A DNA stretch of 64,000 bases from assembly GCA_932521025.1 (NCBI GenBank), contig OW051472.1, positions 4,092,001 to 4,156,000 of the forward strand, given 5' to 3'. Each line of letters starts with the position of its first letter. The stretch's first letter is position 1. This DNA is from Oscheius onirici. Taxonomy: Eukaryota; Nematoda; Chromadorea; Rhabditida; Rhabditidae. The position numbers and the translations under genes are program-made. The notes under the pieces are model-generated. The model saw nothing but the letters and a program-made list of their open reading frames with translations, was not told the DNA's origin and did not search any database. Positions 55,950-64,000 of the stretch are shown here, in pieces.

Positions 55950-56244
55950 AAATCTGTCACGAAAAGAGCTAAAAGCATTCCTCTTGTACCATAGACTATT
56001 TATTATTGTGCCCTCCATTGCCTAACAAACTTTGTAGGGGTGTGCAAAACAAGATTTTCTATCAGAGAGACACTTCTCACACTCGCATAAGTTCTTCTGT
56101 CCCTGTGATTCCCAGCCATTTCTCTGTACGTATATTGTTACAAATGAACCTTCAAACAAACAATTTAATTGCACTTGTGAGATAACAAAGACAAACAGAG
56201 AGATCATACAACATGAGATCAAGAATAGTTTTGGAGCAGAAAGA

Positions 56245-59200
56245 CTAAACTGCGTCTGACTTCGGCTCCTGCTCGTCCAGCTCCTTCTTTTTTGTTTTTT
56301 CGCTGGCGGCCATAGGAGTCGAAAGGGCTCTGCGAGGGTGTTTCCTGAATCCCTAAAACATTGTGTTTTGTGTAAACCTATAAGAAAAACGTACAAAATT
56401 ATCCTTGGCAGGTTCCGTCTCAATTTCTGGCTTCTCGACAGTATTTCCATCCTTAGGTAGAACTTCCTGAATTTCGTTCTCTTTTTCATTGTCTTCGGAG
56501 GCGACGGCTCCTTGGCACTCCGACGTTTTACGCTTCTTGTTGCTTCTGCCAGCCAAATTCGTCTCAGTGTTCCTCTTCTTTCCGCGCTCTAAACAAACAA
56601 AAATAAGCAAAAACAACTGTTTTTACTTTTCGGAGACTGGCTATCTGACCGACTGCGGAACTTGGAACTCTTTGCCCTCATAAATCCGGTACAATTTTTC
56701 GATCTGCAGGAACACCGTGGAACAGAGCTTCCTTCGTGTTGCTCCATTTGGTAATCGAAGGTGAGCTCCTCTCCCTCTCTAATGTTTCGCAGAGCATATA
56801 TTCCACAGCGTTTTATGACCTGAATAGAGTTGAAACTAGTGAAAATGACTGCAAGAAACCTTGTACTTGGAATCATCATTTTCGCTTGTTCCAACGACGA
56901 TATCTACTGTACCGACGTAGCAGTTGGGCTGACAGGAGTGATTCAGAAAACGGGCATTGTTGCCCTTGTACCGGCAATCGACTGTCACGTTTCTCTCGAG
57001 ATCCATCATGTAATGATGCTCGTCGTCATTGTGCTCTTCCTGCATCTTCTTCACTCGTTTTGCCTTCTCCGCGTTGTTGATCAGTTCTCCGGCATACTCC
57101 CCTATGCAGGCAGCCTAAAATGTAGCTATCTCTAAATTTTATGTCAAATTGTACCTTGGGAATGAACGTGGTAGCGAAAATACCTAAACCTTTTCCTTCG
57201 GCGGATCTTTTTTCCAGTCCGTCTATCATACGGCCTTCGGATATTGTACGATTGAGACAGGGTCGTGAAACTCCGTCTACCGTTATTGTGCAGCTCTAGA
57301 GCAAATAAGTAAACAAGAAGAAACTACTAACCTCTGGGCATTCTCTAGAGTGGATACTGTTGTCACATTTAGCTGGATCACAACGGTTAGAATCTCTTAC
57401 ACAATCGCACTCGAAAATGCTGCGATATTTGTGCCGGTAAACGGGATAGCAATCGGGATGATACTGTGATTTCTGGGTTAGGCATATTAGACTACGTAGG
57501 AACAAAAAGAACCTTGATTTCGACGTAATCACTTGGAGGAGCCGGAGTCTTACGAGGTTGACAATCCTTGAGGGCGTCCTGCCAAGCCTGTTTGTATTTC
57601 TCGGCTGTGCAATGGCTCCCACTAGCTTCATACGAGCCGTGAGTCAGTTGACAGACGTAACTGTGCGGTAAGACGGCGTACGTGTTGTTACAGCCACCCC
57701 ATTGGACGGTGACAAAACCGGGCAATTCAAGTCCAAGCTTGAATGGATCTCTGAAATAACGCAAAAGTTTAATTGAAAGTGAAAACAAACCCTAGTGTTT
57801 TGCGTGGATATAAATCATTGCTGACAATCTTACAAGGCCAGAACTTAGCGTTATACAAGGCGACTGCGGGAGAATCGTGTCGAACGTAATCGCCGAGAAT
57901 ACAAACTTCGCACAATGTCTTGGCATCGCTCTCTTTGCCGTCCAATCCGATTTTCTTCGTGAAACGATGACATTTAGAATGGTAAGAACGGATGCATTTG
58001 GAGCATAGCAGCATTTCTCCTTCTTCACTGTCACATTCGCAGCATACGTTGAAGTGCAGTTTCTTGGACTTCGATGGATTAGCGAGAGCGGCCAGCTTCT
58101 TTCTGATGTCTCCGAACCTCTTGGTGTGTAGAAAGTCGGTGTGATTCGGACATTCCGTAGTCAGGCTCTGTAATACCATTTTTAAAGCGTGTGTCCGGCT
58201 ACGAAAAAAGGTCCCATCACGATTACAGGTCCCGAGACGATCACATCCCGAAATTTTTATTTTCGCTCTTTCGACGTTTTACACTCGTTTTTTCGTTTCT
58301 AAACCGTGTTTAATCGATTCGGCATCAAATTTTACATCAGATACGTACATTCCGATAACAAAAAATTTAGTAAAACTGGAAGGAAAAGGCGAAAACAGCG
58401 TTTCTGTCCTTTTCTTTTGTTTTTCTTTCCTAAGCACAGTAAGTTTTTGTTCTTTCCTATTTTTCCTTTCCTAAGCACAATAACTTTGATATCGGAATAG
58501 GCGTAACTGATGTAAAATTAGATGTGGAATCGATTAAACATGGTTTGAAAACGATAAAACGAGTACAAAGTGTCAAAAAATGAAAAATATGCAAGATCGT
58601 GACCAATGCCAAATGGTCCCGCAACGGTTTTGGCATTTTGGCATAGCCGAAGGCTTCTTTTAAAGCGAGCCTCCGGCATCTGCCACTTTGCCAAAAACCA
58701 TGCGAGACCAATTGACATTGGTCCCGTCACGATTACTGCGGGTCCCGACGCGATCTGATCCTAAAAATTTTATTTTCACTCTTTCGACGTTTTGCATTCG
58801 TTTTTTCGTTTCCAAACCATGTTTAATTGATTCGGCATCAAATTTTACATCAGTTATGTCTATTTCGACATCAAAGTTATTGTGCTTAGGAAAGGAAAAA
58901 TAGGAAAGAACAAAAACACTGTTTTCGCCTTTTCCTTCTAGTTCTGCTATATTTTTGATATCAGAATGTACGTATCTGATGTAAAATTTGATGCCGAATC
59001 GATTAAACATAGTTTGGAATCCAGAAAACGAGTGTAAACCGTCGCAAATACGAAAATACAAAATTTGGCATGAGATCGTGTCGGGACCCACTGTAATCGC
59101 GACGGAATCAGCGCAATTGGTCTCGCAGCGATTTTTCGAAGCTGGAGACACGCTTTAAATATACGAAAATGAGTTTACCAAAGAAGTTTCGTCTTCTGCG

Positions 59201-60114
59201 ATTAGATTCTTCTCTGTAAGAGTGACCCCGCCGGGGATACAGAGCTGGTGGAACGATTGAAGACACTTTATACAGGTGACACGCGGATTGTCTGTGCTGA
59301 AGACCGTCGTCGTCGTCTTGTACCGATTTTGAAAGCAATAGGAGCAGTGATGAAGCGGGCAACACTGTTTTTTCAATTTGCTACGTAAGAAAGCATACGA
59401 ATAATCGCCGGCATTATATTCCTGAAACATCGCATTACAAAAAAAACTAGAAGATATCTTACCTTAATGCATTTCTCGTGGAACCGAATGGGACAGGGAG
59501 CTTCCGTGATGGTCATTTGGCACTTGTTCAGTCTTCCTTTTTCGGCGTTGTCCGACTTGCAAATGAAGCAGAGTTTCGAATTCGATGGCCACTCCGCGTG
59601 TTCGTAAATGACTGGAAAACAACATTAAAATTTCAGCTAATAAAACTGTACAGAAAAGTGTATACGACACTCTACACGGAATTCACACTTAAAGTTCATT
59701 CGAGAATTACCTCCCTGTTCCTCATCTTTGGTCGACTGACTGCTCACACCTTCGGCCATGTTTTCCTGAAAAATGGGCTTAGAAAAGCGAAACAAAGGTG
59801 CTAAACAAGGGTCGTAATCAGAGACGCATCTTTCGAATGGTTTGAACGCGCCAAAATAGCGCATTCAAAAGCAGCTGTTGCGGATAAACAGCGCGAGCAT
59901 ACTCAGCGAGGTCAAGTGAATAGTTAGCGAAAGACTGATAACACTAAAGATGTTTTCTTTTTGACTGATTTCACTGAACTTTAGCCAAATTCTACCTTGA
60001 AATTTTTGAAGGCAAAAATAGTATAAAAGCACATACCTCTGGAGGAGCGGATTTCTCTGATTCTACGGAATCGGACACTGGATAGGAATCGTCATTTTCA
60101 ACAATTTCAGTCAT
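56245..60114 (-). CDS. NSD/MES-4-type histone H3K36 methyltransferase
   Basis: Start at 60114 (MTEIVENDDSYPVSDS). Domain order: PHD-like zinc fingers (LCFICKSDNAEKGRLNKCQM; CSYCFQNRYK ... VTCIKCLQSFHQLCIPGG; VCCECDSEEGEMLLCSKCIR), a PWWP module (LYNAKFWPCKIVSNDLYPRK; GFVTVQWGGCNNTYAVLPHS), AWS (FECDCVRDSNRCDPAKC), SET (GKGLGIFATTFIP, IGEYAGELI, NARFLNHSCQPNC, EELTFDY) and post-SET (PRCSCRSKNCTGFM), then a basic/acidic tail to 56245. All catalytic SET motifs are intact. AWS-SET-postSET with PHD and PWWP places it in the NSD family; C. elegans MES-4 is the nearest known nematode member, acting in germline chromatin. The intron 58168-59178 is filled by a foldback element. Confidence 0.9.
58181..59159. 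mobile_element. Two tandem foldback elements filling an intron
   Basis: Terminal inverted repeats begin TTTAAAGCGTGTgTCCgGCT (58181) and end with the complement (agctggagacacgctttaaa to 59159). A third copy of the terminus lies at ~58659 (TTTAAAGCGAGCCTCCGGC), so there are two head-to-tail units of ~478 and ~501 bp. Each has a shared left part (ttttcgtttcNaaaccNtgtttaa...gattcggcatcaaattttacatca) and the same sequence inverted in its right part. No coding capacity. It lies in the NSD-type gene's intron and begins ~20 bp from each splice site. Confidence 0.8.
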
Positions 60115-60462
60115 GTAGAGAGCCTAAAAACTGAACATATTTGCATATTTTGCAAAGAAAAAAAAACAATTTCAGCAAAAGTTCGGCGAGTCTGATGGGG
60201 GCTACTCTATTTAGAAGAAGTGCACTTGAAATTTGACCTGCTGTAGGCAATTTGGGTATCGAATTGTTCGCCATTACCTGAAAAGAGCACTTTCGTTCCA
60301 AACACAATTTCCTAAGATATTTTCTTCTTCGTACGTGTTCCAAACACACTCAGAGTTTCCATAGCAACACGACTAGCTCAGCAATCAAATCACCTTAGTT
60401 GAGCAATTTTCGAAAGCTTGCTAATCATCTACGTTATTCTGCAATACTTTAACGTTTTTTAG
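60115..60462. other. Divergent interval between NSD-type gene and next gene
   Basis: A minus-strand frame (MANNSIPKLPTAGQISSALL near 60274) is open up to the methyltransferase start but is in a different frame and could not be spliced to it; it may be an upstream ORF in the 5' UTR. Otherwise nothing recognised. Confidence 0.3.
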
Positions 60463-61102
60463 ATGGAAGGTAACAATACAACTCCAGCGACAGATAAAAA
60501 GACAAAGAAACGATTCCATGTACGTTCGCATAACGAAAAATACGAACAGGGCAAGCCTAGGTGACTGCTGCATCACTACAACGTTACATCGAAGGCAGCA
60601 AATTTATCCATTGGCTAAGAAAGCTATCGGAAAGTGAAGAAGAACAAGTGAGTGGTTTAGGTTTCCCAAAAAACTCAAAAGTGCGTTGGCGCGAAACGTC
60701 TTTTAGTGGCGCGAATTCAATTCGTTCAAAATTTCCTCTTGTATTCTGGAAAACAAAAATCGGGAATTCCCAAACTTTTTTCCACCTTCTTGTTTTTTGG
60801 TTTTTCGTTCACGATGAAAATACACTCTTTCATTATTTCAGCTTTAGGCAGATGCGTTGCTTTCAGGGAATGTATCGAAATGTCCCGTTGATGGACCTCA
60901 CCGTGCTAGAATCTGAAGATTCTCCAACCAGTAAGTTTTATTTGGATCGCCCCAATAAGTCGAGTTTTCAGTGCGACCACCGGCTAGTCCGAACTACGAC
61001 CGATCCGCCAGAAGACATCGGACGACTCCTCGAACGCCCAAAACTCCAAAACATGGCGATCTGAGCCCCTTTTTCAAGCCGGATATCCTATGGCCGAACA
61101 CG
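60463..61102 (+). CDS. Hypothetical protein, N-terminal exons (possibly of the gene at 62073)
   Basis: The ATG at 60463 directly follows a ttttttag acceptor. Exons: MEGNNTTPATDKKTKKRFH, then VTAASLQRYIEGSKFIHWLR ... SESEEEQ, GMYRNVPLMDLTVLESEDSP, and a basic Pro-rich part (RSARRHRTTPRTPKTPKHGD) ending SPFFKPDILWPNT at a GTGAGT donor (61103). An acceptor at ~62056 would continue in frame into the large disordered protein (SSRFSSMSRQYGYYDSS), which would make one gene with a ~950-bp intron. The TPRTPKTPK stretch suggests proline-directed phosphorylation. Family not recognised. Confidence 0.45.
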
Positions 61103-61156
61103 GTGAGTCTCATTTCATCTTTTTTTACAAAAGGTGTGAGAGTTTTTATAGTGTAA

Positions 61157-61315
61157 TTAAGCAAAGTGATAAAGGGCCAGCATGTACACGTGTTCGTACG
61201 GAGCGCTCTCTTCACAGTTGAGACCCGATTTCTTCCATCCTTCGTTGTAAAGTTGAAAGCAGCTTGCCGTGGTCGGCTCTCTCTTTGCACCTAGTTCTCG
61301 ACTGTACTGTAGAAT
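61157..61315 (-). CDS. Small protein, last exon, inside a possible intron of the plus-strand gene
   Basis: The frame YSRELGAKREPTTASCFQLY followed by NEGWKKSGLNCEESAPYEHV and YMLALYHFA stop (61157) has strongly coding-like composition. It opens just after an AG at ~61316. A second frame starting MADNEMNQKGKNSERDVSNT (61378) overlaps and is also open, so the 5' structure is unsettled. No family recognised; too short to place. Confidence 0.35.
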   Translation of the reverse strand: MLQYSRELGAKREPTTASCFQLYNEGWKKSGLNCEESAPYEHVYMLALYHFA

Positions 61316-62056
61316 CTATAGTGTTGCTGACGTCTCTTTCCGAATTCTTCCCTTTTTGATTCATTTCATTGTCCGCCATTTATTTCGAGTCGTGAATCAC
61401 TGACGTCGGCGAGATAGAAAATGACTTGGTAATATCAAAATTAGGACCTGGTGCTAATTAACAGGCGCATTGCTCGACCTCTGACAGCGTAAACAGCACC
61501 GTGCGGTGGATCGCCTAAGGCACGCTGTAATAATAGCGATGCCTGCACGGGAGAGCTGCGCCATTCCCGTAAAATCCCGATTCAACCGCTGCTCATGTCA
61601 GGGTCTGACACTGGGTTGCACTTTTTCTCCATCCAGCTGCCACGTTCTGCCCTTCATGATATTGTTGCCAAAATTCATGATCTTCCTTCAATTCGTACTA
61701 TCCTTTTTTCGAGGCAGCTAGTCAACTTTTCCTCGAGTTTCACACCAAATTAATCCCCATTTTTTTTCGTACTTTGCTGTCTTTCACCACCAGTGCACCA
61801 CAATCAATAATCTGCGAAAGAATTAGACTGATAGTCTGGCGACAATTACCTGTCAAGGCTATGGCCCGTTTCAGCTGTTTCTCAATTCGAAAACGTTCTG
61901 TCTGCTGCGCACAATCTCTAACTCTCAACGAGTGTTTGAATTTCCTCCGCGTTTTTGTGATCCCCTGGACAAACTCTGCAATGAAAGCAATTTCCTCTTG
62001 TTTCTGCATCTTTCTCCAATGTCTTGATCCGTTTCTTTTTCTTTCCTTTTCAAGTC
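61316..62056. other. No gene recognised
   Basis: Possibly intron of the gene at 60463 or the 5' region of the minus-strand gene. A GC-rich patch (gatcgcctaaggcacgctg, ~61510) was checked for tRNA-like structure and not accepted. Confidence 0.3.
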
Positions 62057-62072
62057 GTCACGTTTCAGCTCA

Positions 62073-63860
62073 ATGAGCCGACAGTATGGCTACTATGATT
62101 CATCCTATTTAAACTTTCATTCTGGAATGCGTCAAGAAGACAGCTTTCGGCCGTCCTACTATGCCGGCGGTCATCCTTCTGTCTGTGGTTATCAGATTCA
62201 AAATGGCTTCCATCGTCAAGATGACTATTTCCCGTCATCGTCAAGGGAACACCAGGAGCGTGTCCCATCTGCTGCTCCTCTGACGCAGTTTAATAGTCCC
62301 GCCCACAATTTCACACAGCACCTGAGGGAGCGCTCTCCTTCAAGTAGTTCTGCCCTTTTGAATCTTCTTCAACGCTATCCATCTGCTCGTCAGAGTGTAT
62401 ACAGTGGTCGCATTTTCCCTGCCGAAGAAGTTGCCGTTGACCGCCAAATTTTCCGTCCTGCCGATGCTTCTACCGGATATCCCCTTGTAGAAGTGGCTGT
62501 CCCAAAACAAACAGCGGCTGAGATACAACGCCCTTACCCTGGTCCGCCTGACCAACATTTACCAAGTTTTTCTAACGGCTATTCGACATTTTCCAATAGA
62601 AACGAAGGCTTTGGCTGTTTTCCAAACTATTCACAAGGAAAAACTCGGGAATACGGTCAGACTTTTCCACGGAACTCCTTTGAAAGAAGAGATTTCGATC
62701 ACGAAGTTCATCAATTTCCGCAGAGCAATTACAACGACCCTGACGTCGACTCGCACTTGTCTCAACGTAATAACTGGCCGGCGGCTCTGGACATCGACTC
62801 GCTGCTAGGAGTTGCGGAGAACACAATGAACAAGTCAACTGCAGAATGGAAACGTAGTTTCGCTCAGATGCAAGAACGATTTCAGCAGTCTCCTGGACCA
62901 ACTGAGTCTTTTTCCCAGGGATTCCCCAGCAGAGGATTGTTGACCAAGTCGTCCAGTCACAATGAGATCCATGACAGATCACTCCTGGGCAACGCAGTAG
63001 AAAGAGCTCAAGAAGCGCCGGAATTCCAGCGCTCCGTTACTTTGAACGGGTTTTGGTCGGCTACAGTAGACAGAAGACCATCTCCTCCTTCGATTCAACG
63101 ACTGCGCACTACTCTTACTGCAGCTGAACGGCTTCAGCTTCTTCATGAGCCGATTGAGAAGTCTCGTTCGTATACTCCTGCTCCCGTAGTTCCACAACGA
63201 GTTGGCAGCAGGTCAGCTTTGGCTGCAAGAAGGGAAAAATACCTACAAGAAGCCAGTTCTCCGCCGACAACTCCGAAGGAAGTCGGAGCTCCACAGCCTC
63301 TCTCCCCTAGATCTGTTCCTAACTTCAGTGATCTGGATAGTGCCGTTCAAGAGCTCCAGAATGGAATTCGCCAGACAGGATATAGTCTGGGAGCACGTCA
63401 TCTAGGCGGATGTGGTCGTTTCCCTACCGACTACACTAACTTGAGTCCACCTCGTTTGGTCAGTCGGAAGTACACCCCCAGTCCAGAGACAGTCAGTGAG
63501 AGCTCCTCCGCTTACCAAGTACCAAATGGACTTCCTCATCCGAAGCCGAAGCACAATATCAAGGAGCAGATATACCAGGCCAGTGTTCAGACAAACTTCT
63601 TGCCAAGATCCGGTCTACGACCAAGTCCTAACTTTCCTGTGCCGTCTACTGGAAGTGTTGCCTCGAGGATCACAGAGTTCGAAAAGAGACCTGGGACTCC
63701 TACGCTACATATTGCCAACAACCACCATATTCCATTCCAGTCCGGTCCGATGAGTCACGGCAACGCAGTATTCCGATCTAAGCCCACTATTCACGTCGAT
63801 ATTGGCCCTTCCTATCACCGACCTTCACAGCAAGCCAACACGGTGTTTAGCTTCGAGTCG
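62073..63860 (+). CDS. Large disordered Ser/Pro/Tyr-rich protein, continues beyond window
   Basis: A ~596-codon open exon from MSRQYGYYDSSYLNFHSG to a GTGAGT donor at 63861; frame closure at 63884 lies past the donor, so the protein goes on outside the window. Rich in Ser, Pro, Gln, Tyr and Arg, with short possible interaction motifs (RRPSPPSIQRLRTTLTAAER; PPTTPKEVGAPQPLSPRSVP; SRITEFEKRPGTPT). No folded domain in the visible part. This organisation is common in cytoskeletal or junctional scaffolds with a C-terminal domain (LIM, PDZ or similar), but none is visible here. Start may be further upstream (see gene at 60463). Confidence 0.7.
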
Positions 63861-64000
63861 GTGAGTGTTTGTTGTGTGAAATAACCCCCGACGCATGCAT
63901 CTGATTTGAGTGAGAGGATGATTGTAACACCCGTACATCTGTGATCGTAAATTAGAAGACTGAACACGGCCGCTGGTTTTTACAGCCAGCTGCAGACATG

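Noticed and set aside
61495-61600. GC-rich patch considered as tRNA or small RNA
   Set aside because: No T-arm or paired acceptor stem found.

Overview
The window is nuclear DNA of a nematode, most likely a chromadorean. Genes are short and dense. Introns are mostly 36-50 bp with GT...TTTCAG borders. Several genes have an acceptor-like (T)nCAG a few bases before the ATG, as expected for spliced-leader trans-splicing. Gene content is nematode-typical: tandem nuclear hormone receptors, a receptor guanylyl cyclase, hedgehog-related proteins with a Hint domain, an ABCB P-glycoprotein and proline/cysteine-rich secreted proteins. I could not assign a genus. Exon joins were worked out by hand from splice signals and protein-family logic, so small boundary errors are likely.

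Layout. 1-3.5 kb: almost empty, one repeat copy. 3.5-3.8 kb: an insulin-like peptide gene. 4.6-7.7 kb: two tandem nuclear hormone receptors, followed by a stranded Argonaute N-domain fragment (7.9-8.2 kb). 8.9-12.2 kb: poorly understood small genes, including a tail-to-tail inverted gene duplication. 12.4-16.5 kb: receptor guanylyl cyclase with altered catalytic residues. 16.6-18.4 kb: BPI/LBP-type lipid-binding protein. 18.6-20.5 kb: no gene, one tRNA-like remnant. 20.5-24.3 kb: TAF1B (RNA polymerase I factor), divergent from the CHIP ubiquitin ligase (24.6-25.8 kb). 26.0-27.2 kb: a 348-bp segment duplicated perfectly at 32.9 kb, then a GPI-anchored mucin-like protein. 28.5-30.1 kb: MAM-domain secreted protein. 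30.4-34.2 kb: a cluster of tiny coiled-coil and membrane proteins. 34.4-37.1 kb: two Pro/Cys-rich secreted proteins.

37.4-41.5 kb: two hedgehog-related genes, one with three tandem Wart/Ground-type modules and no Hint, the other with one module plus an intact Hint domain. 41.6-45.1 kb: NDUFA7, then the ribonucleotide reductase small subunit and POLE3, which share a divergent promoter with an E2F-type site. 45.2 kb: a peptide precursor resembling allatostatin C. 46.1-48.2 kb: a secreted CULT (cereblon-type) protein and an acidic protein. 48.8-53.5 kb: P-glycoprotein. 54.6-55.9 kb: Rab14. 56.2-60.1 kb: NSD/MES-4-like H3K36 methyltransferase whose large intron is filled by two head-to-tail foldback elements. 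60.5 kb to the end: a large disordered protein running off the window.

The most interesting observations are the triple-module hedgehog-related protein, two small peptide hormones in short multi-exon genes, the guanylyl cyclase with replaced catalytic residues, the inverted gene pair with overlapping 3' ends, the secreted CULT protein with an apparent frame slip, and a four-copy repeat family, one copy of which carries the duplicated 348-bp segment.
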